Shown here: in pieces, positions 1 through 6,982 of the stretch | Numbering within the stretch: position 1 is the stretch's first letter | How the letters are laid out: every line of letters starts with the position of its first letter | Made by a program: the position numbers and the translations under genes | From: Prevotella sp. CAG:617 | Lineage (GTDB): Bacteria; Bacteroidota; Bacteroidia; Bacteroidales; Bacteroidaceae | Assembly (NCBI GenBank): GCA_000438115.1 | Contig: FR903562.1 | Coordinates: forward strand, 1-21,104 | Length of the DNA stretch: 21,104 bases | Reading direction: 5' to 3' | Notes under the pieces: generated by a model | Told to the model about the DNA's origin: nothing | The model's input: the letters and a program-made list of their open reading frames with translations, nothing else | Databases searched by the model: none

Positions 1-2160
1 CAGCAGGAAATCCTGAAGATTTATGAGGAATATGTGCTGCGTGACGTGAAGGATATTCCCGACGACATAGCCGCCATTCTGCGTAAATTCGGCGAAAGTA
101 CTGCTGCCAAACAGCCTTCGGCCAAAGAGGTGTTGCGCTATCGGCTCTGGCTGGATCAGAAGTACACCAGTCCTTATACGGGGCAAATCATTCCGCTGGG
201 CCGCCTTTTTACGCGAGATTATGAAATAGAGCACATCATTCCGCAGAAGCGCTATTTCGACGATTCGTTGAGCAACAAGGTCATTTGCGAGTCGGCCGTC
301 AACAAGCTGAAGAGTGCGCAGCTGGCCCACGAATTCATCAGCCAGCACCACGGCGAGGTGGTGGAACTGGGCAATGGTCGCACTGCCCGCATTCTGGAGC
401 TGGAGGATTACGAAAGATTGGTTAAGGATAATTATTCTCATGTCCGTTTGTCGCACAAACGGCGCAACCTGTTGCTGGACGAGGTGCCCGAGGCCTTCAT
501 TGCCCGTCAGCTCAACGATACGCGCTACATCAGCAAGTACGTGAGCATGTTGCTCTCCAACATCGTGCGCGGGGAGGATGAGCGCAGCGTGAACTCCACG
601 CACCTCATTGCCACCAACGGCAGCATTACCACCCGCCTGAAGCAGGATTGGGGCATCAATGACGTGTGGAACGCCATTGTCATGCCGCGTTTTGAGCGGC
701 TCAACGGGATGGTGCAGACGGGAGACCATATGGAAAATGTGTATGTTAAGCTCAATACGCAAGGTCACTTGATTCCCAATGTACCTCTTGACCGGCAGCG
801 CGGATTCAGCATGAAGCGCATTGACCATAGGCATCACGCCATGGATGCCATCGTCATAGCCTGCGCCTCGCGCAACATGGTGAACTATTTGAACAACGAG
901 TCGGCCCGTAAGGGAGCCAAGGTGACGCGCATGGACTTGCAGCACCTGCTGTGCACCAAGACGCGGGCGGATGCCAATGGCAATTATAGATGGGTGATGA
1001 ATAAGCCCTGGCCTACGTTTACCACTGATGTGCGCCATGCGCTGGAGGACATTGTGGCCTGCTTCAAGCAGAATCGGCAGGTGGTGGCACCCGCCATTAA
1101 CTATTTTGACCACTATGACCCTGCCACCGGCAAGAAGCGGCGGAAAAAGCAAACCCAAGGCGAAATGCAGGCCGTGCGCAAACCGCTGCACAAGGCCACT
1201 TTCTATGGCGAAATCAATTTGCGCAGCATAAAGGAGGTAAGTTTGAAACAGGCTTTGGAGCAGCCGCAGCGCATGGTTAACAAGGACCTCCGGCATAAGT
1301 TGCAGGCTTTGCAGGCAGAGGGCCTGAACTTAAAGCAGATGACGGCGTATTTTGCGGAGCATCATGACGAATGGGCTGATGTCAATGTCAAGAAAATAGC
1401 GGTTTACGTTTATTCTAAAGAAGAGGGTAAGGCACGCTATTTTGCTTCCCGTACTGTACTGGATCAGAGTTTTACTCGGGATTATATTGAACGCAATGTG
1501 GCCGATACAGGCATACAGAAGATATTGCTGCGCCATCTGGCCCACTATGAGAATGCCGAGCAGGCCTTCTCACCCGAGGGCATTGAGGAGATGAACCGGC
1601 ACCTGACGGAGCTGAATGGCGGTAAGCCTCATCAGCCCATCTATAAGGTGCGTAAATATGAGCAGGCCAATAAGTATGCAGTAGGACAACGTAATTGCAA
1701 AGCGGCTCAGTTTGTGGAAGCTGCAAAAGGTACTAACCTCTATTTTGCTATTTATGAAGCTGAAAGTGAGCCTCATAAACGTAGTGGTATTACTATACCG
1801 CTGCGTGAGGCCGTATCGCGTTTGAAAAAAGGCTTGCCGGCGGCCCCGGAAACTAATGCGGACGGAGAGAAACTGAAGTTTGTGCTTTCGCCGCTTGATT
1901 TGGTGTACGTGCCTACGTCAGAGGATTTGGCACAAGGAAAGGTGCAGCTACCGCTGGACAAAAAAAGGATTTATAAGATGGTGTCGTGTACTGGGACAGA
2001 ATGCCATTTCCTTCCAGTCAATGTGGCGTCTCCAATCGTGAGAAAGTTTGAGTTCTTTTCCTTAGATAAAATGGCAAGTGCATTAACAGGTGAGGTGATA
2101 AAAAATGTTTGCTTGCCGCTTGACGTAGACCGACTCGGAAACGTGCATTTGCGCCAGTAG
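1..2160 (+). CDS. cas9: CRISPR-associated endonuclease Cas9, type II-C, C-terminal part (5' truncated by window)
   Basis: Guide RNA-directed DNA endonuclease. The frame is open from base 1, so the gene begins upstream; about 719 residues are visible, ending in TAG. The HNH nuclease is clear: the Y-E-I-E-H-I-I-P segment has the catalytic His at codon 232-234, and the companion Asn lies in A-V-N-K-L-K at 301-303. The bridge into RuvC-III reads F-I-A-R-Q-L-N-D-T-R, as in other Cas9 proteins. RuvC-III then gives H-R-H-H-A-M-D-A, with His at 835-837 and catalytic Asp at 844-846. The remainder, about 430 residues, is the PAM-interacting region, which is poorly conserved. All visible nuclease residues are present, so the protein looks active. 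The long C-terminal part and absence of csn2 or cas4 after cas2 fit the large Bacteroidetes II-C form. Parts of the C-terminal coding region are visibly more AT-rich than the HNH region. Confidence 0.96.
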   Translation, partial: QQEILKIYEEYVLRDVKDIPDDIAAILRKFGESTAAKQPSAKEVLRYRLWLDQKYTSPYTGQIIPLGRLFTRDYEIEHIIPQKRYFDDSLSNKVICESAVNKLKSAQLAHEFISQHHGEVVELGNGRTARILELEDYERLVKDNYSHVRLSHKRRNLLLDEVPEAFIARQLNDTRYISKYVSMLLSNIVRGEDERSVNSTHLIATNGSITTRLKQDWGINDVWNAIVMPRFERLNGMVQTGDHMENVYVKLNTQGHLIPNVPLDRQRGFSMKRIDHRHHAMDAIVIACASRNMVNYLNNESARKGAKVTRMDLQHLLCTKTRADANGNYRWVMNKPWPTFTTDVRHALEDIVACFKQNRQVVAPAINYFDHYDPATGKKRRKKQTQGEMQAVRKPLHKATFYGEINLRSIKEVSLKQALEQPQRMVNKDLRHKLQALQAEGLNLKQMTAYFAEHHDEWADVNVKKIAVYVYSKEEGKARYFASRTVLDQSFTRDYIERNVADTGIQKILLRHLAHYENAEQAFSPEGIEEMNRHLTELNGGKPHQPIYKVRKYEQANKYAVGQRNCKAAQFVEAAKGTNLYFAIYEAESEPHKRSGITIPLREAVSRLKKGLPAAPETNADGEKLKFVLSPLDLVYVPTSEDLAQGKVQLPLDKKRIYKMVSCTGTECHFLPVNVASPIVRKFEFFSLDKMASALTGEVIKNVCLPLDVDRLGNVHLRQ

Positions 2161-2186
2161 ATTATTGAATTGATACATGCAAACCT

Positions 2187-2238
2187 GAGCAGGGAAGACG
2201 TCGGAATCAGCGATGGCTTTCCTGCTCAAGTGCTTTTT
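2187..2238 (+). terminator. Terminator- or attenuator-like hairpin between cas9 and cas1
   Basis: GAGCAGGGAAG (2187-2197) pairs with CTTTCCTGCTC (2217-2227) as an 11-bp stem with one G-U pair and a 19-base loop. A short T-run follows at 2233-2237. It sits in the 101-base gap between cas9 and cas1 and could reduce read-through so that Cas9 is made in excess over Cas1-Cas2. The T-run is short and interrupted from the stem by about five bases, so it could also be an RNA processing or stability element. Confidence 0.55.
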
Positions 2239-2261
2239 AACCTAAACGAGACGAAAATACG

Positions 2262-3188
2262 ATGATTAAGAAAACACTTTATTTTGGAAATCCGGCTTAC
2301 CTGTCGCTCCGGCAGAATCAGCTGGTCATTCAGTTGCCCGAGGCGGAGGAAAATCTGGCCGACTGCCTGAAGGCTGAGGCTGTGCGCACAGTGCCCATTG
2401 AGGACATTGGCGTGGTGGTGCTGGACCACCGGCAAATTACGCTGACTTCTGCCCTGATGGCGGCACTGTTGGATAATAATTGCGCATTAATCAGTTGCGA
2501 CAGTCGCGGCTTGCCGGTGGGGCTGACTTTGCCGTTGAGCGGGCATACCATTCAGAACGAGCGTTTCCGCAAACAGCTGGAGGCTTCCGTGCCGCTGCGC
2601 AAGCAGCTGTGGCAGCAGACCATACAGGCCAAAATCAGCAACCAGGCCACGGTGTTGCAGCGCTATACCCGACAGGAGGTGAAGTGTATGCGCGTGTGGG
2701 CCGCGGGCGTGAAGAGCGGTGATCCCGAAAATGTGGAAGCCCGGGCGGCGGCCTATTACTGGAAAACGCTGTTTGGGCCTGGATTTACGCGCAACCGTGA
2801 GGGACCACCGCCCAACGCGTTGCTCAATTACGGTTATGCCATATTGCGGGCCGTGGTGGCGCGGGCTCTGGTGAGCAGCGGGTTGCTGGCCACGTGGGGC
2901 ATTCACCATCATAACCGATACAATGCCTATTGTCTGGCCGACGACATTATGGAACCCTACCGGCCGTATGTAGACGAACTGGTGTGGACGCTGGTGGAGG
3001 CGCACGGACTGGATGGCTGCGCCACGTTGAGCCGCGAACTGAAGGCGGAACTGCTGCGCATACCCGTGCTGACGGTAGTGATGGGCGGGCGGCGCAGCCC
3101 CCTGATGGTAGCGGCCAGCCTGACGGCCAGCTCGCTCAGCAAGTGTTTTAATGGAGAGAGTCGGAAAATAGTGTACCCGGAGTTATGA
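2262..3188 (+). CDS. cas1: CRISPR-associated endonuclease Cas1 (type II)
   Basis: Integrase subunit that, with Cas2, inserts new spacers at the leader end of the CRISPR array. The 308-residue length is normal for type II Cas1. Expected metal-site residues are visible: Glu159 in N-V-E-A-R-A-A-A-Y-Y-W, the His cluster 215-217 in G-I-H-H-H-N, and Asp228/Glu231 in A-D-D-I-M-E-P-Y-R-P. The N-terminal beta domain runs to about residue 95, followed by the helical catalytic domain. It overlaps cas2 by four bases (ATGA), indicating translational coupling. The protein appears intact, so adaptation may still be possible even though no long array is visible in this window. Start chosen at the ATG giving M-I-K-K-T-L-Y-F, typical of the family. 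Confidence 0.96.
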   Translation: MIKKTLYFGNPAYLSLRQNQLVIQLPEAEENLADCLKAEAVRTVPIEDIGVVVLDHRQITLTSALMAALLDNNCALISCDSRGLPVGLTLPLSGHTIQNERFRKQLEASVPLRKQLWQQTIQAKISNQATVLQRYTRQEVKCMRVWAAGVKSGDPENVEARAAAYYWKTLFGPGFTRNREGPPPNALLNYGYAILRAVVARALVSSGLLATWGIHHHNRYNAYCLADDIMEPYRPYVDELVWTLVEAHGLDGCATLSRELKAELLRIPVLTVVMGGRRSPLMVAASLTASSLSKCFNGESRKIVYPEL

Positions 3189-3520
3189 TGGACCGACTGA
3201 GTGAATACAGAGTAATGTGGGTATTGGTATTTTTTGATTTGCCTACGGCCACGCCGCGCGACCGCAAGGCGTATGCGCAGTTCCGTACGAGTTTGCAGCG
3301 GGACGGGTTTACCATGTTTCAGTTTTCGGTGTATGTGCGTCATTGTGCCAGTCAGGAGAATGCGGCAGTCCACGTAAAGCGGGTCAAGTCCATCTTGCCC
3401 ACGTATGGCAAGGTGTGCATTCTGTGCATTACGGACAAGCAGTTTGAACAGATTGAGGTATTTTACGGGCGCAAAACGCAGCGTACGCCCGGCCCCGGAT
3501 TACAACTGGAATTATTCTAA
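3185..3520 (+). CDS. cas2: CRISPR-associated protein Cas2
   Basis: Partner of Cas1 in the spacer integration complex, where a Cas2 dimer bridges two Cas1 dimers. The protein is 111 residues with a ferredoxin-like fold signature. The first strand reads V-L-V-F-F-D-L-P-T with the conserved Asp18, followed by R-D-R-K-A-Y-A-Q-F-R, and a later Q-F-S-V-Y-V-R segment. This sequence is characteristic of the type II Cas2 subgroup. The start overlaps the cas1 stop (ATGA); a second ATG three bases downstream is an alternative start. No csn2 or cas4 follows, supporting the minimal II-C subtype. A terminator hairpin begins right after the stop codon. Confidence 0.95.
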   Translation: MMDRLSEYRVMWVLVFFDLPTATPRDRKAYAQFRTSLQRDGFTMFQFSVYVRHCASQENAAVHVKRVKSILPTYGKVCILCITDKQFEQIEVFYGRKTQRTPGPGLQLELF

Positions 3521-3523
3521 AGC

Positions 3524-3559
3524 AAGCGCCCCACCAACTGGCGGGACGCTTACTTTTTT
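3524..3559 (+). terminator. Terminator of the cas operon
   Basis: AAGCGCCCCACC (3524-3535) folds onto GGCGGGACGCTT (3540-3551) around an AACT loop, ten pairs with two mismatches, followed by six T at 3554-3559. It begins four bases after the cas2 stop. On the minus strand the same hairpin might also stop transcripts leaving the mini-array, though the T tail on that side is poor. Confidence 0.8.
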
Positions 3560-3612
3560 ATTTTCTAATGATCTTTGTATCTTCTTTACTCTCAGTGAAT
3601 TGTGTAGATTCA

Positions 3613-3659
3613 GCTGTGATGTATGGTACAAAGTTACAAAAATGAGAGCAAATCACAAC
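3613..3659 (-). repeat. Intact CRISPR repeat with embedded promoter-like element
   Basis: The 47-bp repeat contains TAACTTTG, a match to the Bacteroidetes -7 box TAnnTTTG. It is preceded at 19 bases by GTTG at the repeat start, a plausible -33 element. Promoters inside repeats are known for II-C systems such as Neisseria, where each repeat drives its own crRNA. Here the promoter would point toward lower coordinates, where no further repeat follows, so any product would be an orphan transcript. Confidence 0.7.
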
Positions 3660-3736
3660 TCATTTTCCGGTACAGTGTGGATGGATTACGCTGTGAGGTA
3701 CGGTAAACTTATGATAGGGGTATATGTATAAAAAAT
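3613..3736 (-). CRISPR. Minimal type II-C array: decayed repeat, one 30-bp spacer, one intact 47-bp repeat
   Basis: Read on the minus strand, an intact 47-bp repeat occupies 3659-3613. It starts GTTGTGATTTGCTCTC and ends ACCATACATCACAGC, the same length and layout as the 47-bp repeats I recall from Bacteroides II-C loci. Its 5' part pairs with the anti-repeat of the neighbouring tracrRNA. Upstream of it lies a 30-base spacer (3689-3660). Before the spacer is a decayed repeat whose 3' end, ACCGTACCTCACAGC, is still recognisable (14 of the last 16 bases match) but whose 5' half has diverged and merges with the tracrRNA terminator. No further repeat follows below 3613. A spacer followed by an intact repeat is enough to make one crRNA. 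With only two repeat copies, an array finder would normally miss this. Confidence 0.75.
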
Positions 3737-3760
3737 GCCCACCGATAAAGGACGATGGGC
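3730..3760 (-). terminator. tracrRNA terminator
   Basis: GCCCATCG (3760-3753 on the minus strand) pairs with CGGTGGGC (3744-3737) around an 8-base loop and is followed by A and six T (3735-3730). Read-through here would run directly into the decayed repeat and the spacer. Confidence 0.85.
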
Positions 3761-3818
3761 TTAGGGCCTAAATAACACAACGGAATCAAATCCTTATTGT
3801 GATTTGCTTCATTTTTGA
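3730..3818 (-). ncRNA. tracrRNA of the type II-C system
   Basis: Trans-activating CRISPR RNA, which pairs with the crRNA repeat and loads it into Cas9. The anti-repeat spans 3817-3796. It pairs with the first 23 bases of the CRISPR repeat: 13 pairs including one G-U, a single bulged C on the repeat side, then eight more pairs through the AAAAA tract. Next comes a nexus-type hairpin, with CACAA (3801-3797) closing on TTGTG (3780-3776) and GGA pairing with TCC inside. The RNA ends in an 8-bp GCCCATCG/CGGTGGGC hairpin with one G-U pair and six T. A promoter immediately precedes the anti-repeat, giving a predicted RNA of about 89 bases. The AATAAGGATT segment after the anti-repeat resembles other Bacteroidetes tracrRNAs as I recall them. 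The 5' end is inferred from promoter spacing. Confidence 0.88.
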
Positions 3819-3824
3819 TAGGAG

Positions 3825-3856
3825 CAAAGTAACAAAAAAATAGCGAAATGAACAAA
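3825..3856 (-). promoter_or_regulatory. tracrRNA promoter
   Basis: On the minus strand TTTG (3856-3853) is followed after 20 bases by TTACTTTG (3832-3825), matching the Bacteroidetes -33/-7 consensus except one base of the -7 box. The expected start about seven bases downstream falls at the first base of the anti-repeat. Confidence 0.75.
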
Positions 3857-3958
3857 CTTTGCAGGCAAAAAATGCGGATAACGGTTTTGGAGGTGTTGCC
3901 ATAATGAGAGGTAAGACGGGATTGCTTGTTATCGGAACGAAAAAAAACAAACTGAGGC

Positions 3959-3989
3959 TTTGTTTGGCACACGCTTTGCACTATCTTTG
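3959..3989 (+). promoter_or_regulatory. Promoter of the histidine phosphatase gene
   Basis: TTTG (3959-3962), 19 bases, then TATCTTTG (3982-3989), a perfect Bacteroidetes vegetative promoter. The likely transcript start near 3995 leaves a leader of about 20 bases before the ATG at 4017. This places the first codons of any longer upstream reading frame inside the promoter, and so fixes the start. Confidence 0.85.
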
Positions 3990-4016
3990 CGTATAATAAA
4001 AGTGGAACTGTCAGGT

Positions 4017-5291
4017 ATGTATTTAAAAAGTATATTATGGGCCGGCGTGCTTTGGGCTTGCGTCAGTACGGCCGGCGCGCAGAGCGCGCGTGAGGAAATA
4101 AAGACTGACGTGAGGCTCTCGGCCAGTAACTATTGTGCCTACCGTGAGCCACAGGGAGTGCGGCTGACGCCGGCGCCGTCGGGCTATGAGCCTTTTTATT
4201 TGAGTGCGTATGCCCGCCACGGTTCGCGCTTTCAGATTAACCCGAACGAGTATCGGGAGCCGCTGCGCGTGTTGCAGCAGGCCGACTCGGTGGGGGCGCT
4301 GACGCCACTGGGGCAGCAGGTGCTGGCGGTGGTGGACAGCGTGGCGCGTATGGCAAACGGGCGTTACGGCGAACTGACGCCGCTGGGCGCGCGGCAGCAC
4401 CGGGGCATTGCGGCCAGAATGTATGCCCGCTTTCCGCAGGTGTTTGAGGGTAGGGCTGACATCAATGCCCGTTCGACGCCGGTGGTGCGCTGCATCCTCT
4501 CGATGCTCAACGAATGCTGTACGCTGCAGGGGCTGAACCCGCAGTTGCAGGTGACGACCGACGCGTCGGCTCACGACATGTATTATATGAACGACGAGTT
4601 CAACCGCGTGACGCGCTATCGTGGCGAAAAGGCGGCGCAGGCTTCGTTGCGCGACTTTCGCAGCCGGCAGGTGAAGCCCGACCGGCTGATGCGCTCGCTG
4701 TTTGCCGACACGGCTTACGTGAGCCGTCACGTGAAGGCCGGCCGCCTGATGGGGCAGTTGTTTGACCTGGCGTCGAACATGCAGAGCCTGGACACGTCGC
4801 TCGACCTTTATAATCTGTTTACGACGGACGAGTGTTACGACCTGTGGCTGCGCGACAATTACGATTGGTATGTGAACTACGGGCCGTCGCCCCTGACGCA
4901 AGGCAAGCTGCCCTACACGCAGGCCAACCTGCTGCGTAACATCCTGGATACGGCCGATACGTGTGTGGCGCGCCGGCAAAACGGGGCTACGCTGCGTTTC
5001 GGTCATGAGGTGTGTGTGCTGCCGCTGGCCTGCCTGATGGAGCTGGACAGTTGCGGATATGCTACGACGTGTGCCGACTCGGTGGCAATGAGCTGGCGTA
5101 ACTACCGCATTTTTCCGATGGCTTCGAACATCCAGATGGTGTTTTACCGCAACAAGCAGAACGACATTCTGGTGAAGGTGCTGCTCAACGAGCGTGAGGT
5201 GCGTCTGCCGGTGCCTACGCGCCGGGCGCCTTACTACAAATGGACGGACGTGAGGGCTTACTACCGCCAGAAACTGGCGCAGGCCGACTGA
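4017..5291 (+). CDS. Exported histidine-acid phosphatase family protein
   Basis: Branch-2 histidine phosphatases hydrolyse phosphomonoesters, including inositol phosphates, through a phospho-histidine intermediate. The catalytic A-R-H-G-S-R-F motif places Arg67 and the nucleophile His68 near the N terminus. The proton-donor pair is seen late as F-G-H-E (His330, Glu331), the expected order for this family. A signal peptide covers residues 1 to about 21, with a basic start, hydrophobic core and A-G-A/Q-S cleavage site, so the enzyme acts in the periplasm or at the surface. The protein is 424 residues. The start is set by the promoter immediately upstream, rejecting a TTG start further 5'. Substrate is unknown; a phytase/MINPP-like role is possible because such enzymes occur in gut Bacteroides, but the sequence does not prove it. 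Confidence 0.88.
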   Translation: MYLKSILWAGVLWACVSTAGAQSAREEIKTDVRLSASNYCAYREPQGVRLTPAPSGYEPFYLSAYARHGSRFQINPNEYREPLRVLQQADSVGALTPLGQQVLAVVDSVARMANGRYGELTPLGARQHRGIAARMYARFPQVFEGRADINARSTPVVRCILSMLNECCTLQGLNPQLQVTTDASAHDMYYMNDEFNRVTRYRGEKAAQASLRDFRSRQVKPDRLMRSLFADTAYVSRHVKAGRLMGQLFDLASNMQSLDTSLDLYNLFTTDECYDLWLRDNYDWYVNYGPSPLTQGKLPYTQANLLRNILDTADTCVARRQNGATLRFGHEVCVLPLACLMELDSCGYATTCADSVAMSWRNYRIFPMASNIQMVFYRNKQNDILVKVLLNEREVRLPVPTRRAPYYKWTDVRAYYRQKLAQAD

Positions 5292-5334
5292 ATGAGAACA
5301 AACTGAACAATATATTGTATATACGGATAGATCT

Positions 5335-6021
5335 ATGATCATAGAAATGAGAGGCATCACCAAGCGTTTTGGTCAGCTGGAGGTGCTGAAAGGAATAGAC
5401 CTGGATATTAACAAGGGCGAGGTGGTGAGCATTGTAGGCCCGAGTGGCGCCGGAAAGACGACGCTGCTGCAAATCATGGGTACGCTCTACAAGCCCGACA
5501 GCGGCAGCGTAAGCATTAACGGCGAGGACGTGTTGCGGCTGAAGGGAAACGCCCTGTCGCGCTTTCGTAACCGCCATTTGGGATTTGTGTTTCAGTTCCA
5601 TCAGTTGCTGCCGGAGTTTACGGCGCTGGAAAATGTGATGATTCCGGCCTATATCGGTGGCATGAAGGGACATGCGGTGAAGCAACGGGCGGAGGAACTG
5701 CTCGACTTTATGGGGCTGGCCGACCGTATGGAGCACAAGCCCAACGAGTTGTCGGGCGGCGAGAAACAGCGCGTGGCCGTGGCGCGGGCTTTGATTAACC
5801 AGCCCGACGTCATCCTGGCCGACGAACCTTCGGGAAGTCTGGACAGCCGGAACAAGGCCGAGCTGCACCAGTTGTTTTTCGACCTGCGCGACAAAACCGG
5901 GCAGACTTTTGTTATCGTGACCCACGACGAGGAACTGGCCGGCTTGACCGACCGTACCATTCACATGGTGGACGGAATGATAAATACTCAGCATCATGAA
6001 GATAGCACAACAACTGACTGA
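5335..6021 (+). CDS. lolD: ABC transporter ATP-binding protein, LolD-like
   Basis: ATPase of the LolCDE/MacB-like class, which in other Gram-negatives powers release of lipoproteins from the inner membrane. All ABC motifs are present in its 228 residues: Walker A G-P-S-G-A-G-K-T-T (35-43), Q-loop near Gln87, signature L-S-G-G-E (139-143), Walker B V-I-L-A-D-E-P (159-165) and switch His197. The sequence after Walker A and the L-A-D-E-P-S-G-S-L-D stretch are typical of LolD. No permease (LolC/LolE) gene is adjacent, so its membrane partner must be encoded elsewhere. The 3' end overlaps the next gene by 26 bases. Assignment to LolD rather than another MacB-type ATPase is by sequence flavour only. 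Confidence 0.85.
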   Translation: MIIEMRGITKRFGQLEVLKGIDLDINKGEVVSIVGPSGAGKTTLLQIMGTLYKPDSGSVSINGEDVLRLKGNALSRFRNRHLGFVFQFHQLLPEFTALENVMIPAYIGGMKGHAVKQRAEELLDFMGLADRMEHKPNELSGGEKQRVAVARALINQPDVILADEPSGSLDSRNKAELHQLFFDLRDKTGQTFVIVTHDEELAGLTDRTIHMVDGMINTQHHEDSTTTD

Positions 6022-6937
6022 GCTGGTGGGGCACACGCCCCTGTTGCAGCTTAACGCATATAGCCGTGCAGCGGGACTGGAACAGCCGCTGGTGGCCAAG
6101 TTGGAAATGATGAATCCCGGCGGGAGCGTGAAGGACCGTGCGGCAATGAACATCATTGCTGAGGCCGAGCGCTCCGGCCGCCTGAAGCCCGGGGGCACTA
6201 TTATTGAACCGACCAGCGGCAACACGGGCATTGGTCTGGCCTGGCTGGCAGCCGTGAAGGGGTACCGCATGATTGTGGTAATGCCCGACACGATGAGTCA
6301 GGAGCGCCGAAAACTGGTGCAGGCCTTTGGGGCTGAACTGCATCTGAGCGACGGCCGCATGGGCATGACGGGAGCCGTGGAACTGGCCAACCGTTTGCGG
6401 GCCAGGATTCCCGGTTCGATGATTGCCGGACAGTTTGAGAATCTTGCCAACCCGCGTATTCACGAACTGACTACGGCCGAGGAAATCTGGCAGGACACTG
6501 ACGGCAAGGTGGCGATGCTGATTGCCGGTGTGGGTACAGGGGGAACGCTGTGCGGCACGGGGCGACGCCTGAAGCAGCTGAATGCGAACATCGAGGTGGT
6601 GGCCGTAGAGCCGGCCGACTCACCTCTGCTCAGCCAGGGGCGCACGGGGGCACACGGCCTGCAGGGCATCGGTCCTAATTTTCTGCCGCTGAATTACGAC
6701 GGGAGTGTGGTTGACCGCATCAGTGCCGTAACCTACGATGAGGCGCTGCGCGCTGCCCGCCTGTTGGCCCGCACGGAGGGCCTGCTGGCCGGAATATCCT
6801 CGGGGGCAGCCCTGGCTGCTGCTACCGAACTGGCGCGTCAGCAGCCGGAAGGCATGAAAGTCGTGATACTGCCGGATACGGGCGACCGCTACCTCTCCAC
6901 GCAGGAGTTTGACGAAGAGAATTATCCGTTGCCCTGA
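5996..6937 (+). CDS. cysK: Cysteine synthase A (O-acetylserine sulfhydrylase)
   Basis: PLP-dependent enzyme that makes cysteine from O-acetylserine and sulfide in the cytoplasm. The protein is 313 residues, the usual length. The PLP-binding lysine is Lys46 in N-P-G-G-S-V-K-D-R. The substrate loop T-S-G-N-T-G is at 73-78. The glycine-rich phosphate-binding loop appears as G-V-G-T-G-G-T-L-C-G-T-G. The start ATG lies 26 bases inside the end of the upstream ABC ATPase gene, in another frame, suggesting co-transcription and coupled translation. CysM is an alternative label, but the T-S-G-N-T-G context and length fit CysK better. Confidence 0.92.
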   Translation: MKIAQQLTELVGHTPLLQLNAYSRAAGLEQPLVAKLEMMNPGGSVKDRAAMNIIAEAERSGRLKPGGTIIEPTSGNTGIGLAWLAAVKGYRMIVVMPDTMSQERRKLVQAFGAELHLSDGRMGMTGAVELANRLRARIPGSMIAGQFENLANPRIHELTTAEEIWQDTDGKVAMLIAGVGTGGTLCGTGRRLKQLNANIEVVAVEPADSPLLSQGRTGAHGLQGIGPNFLPLNYDGSVVDRISAVTYDEALRAARLLARTEGLLAGISSGAALAAATELARQQPEGMKVVILPDTGDRYLSTQEFDEENYPLP

Positions 6938-6982
6938 GGCGGACTAAAAAACAAAGTAAAAGATTCTGGCAAAAAAAACAAT

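Noticed and set aside
3583..3612. Possible second spacer below the intact repeat
   Set aside because: No GTTGTGATTT-like repeat follows at the expected distance, so there is nothing to define it as a spacer.
3405..3731. 108-codon open frame on the plus strand running from cas2 through the array
   Set aside because: It crosses the cas terminator, the CRISPR repeat and the spacer, and its composition has no protein-like features.
4035..5363. 442-codon open frame antisense to the histidine phosphatase gene
   Set aside because: It mirrors the coding frame of a well-supported gene, has a repetitive His/Arg/Gln-rich translation with no domain, and extends past both promoter and neighbouring gene starts.
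5215..6291. 358-codon open frame antisense to lolD and the cysK start
   Set aside because: Overlaps two motif-complete genes on the opposite strand and has no recognisable domain.
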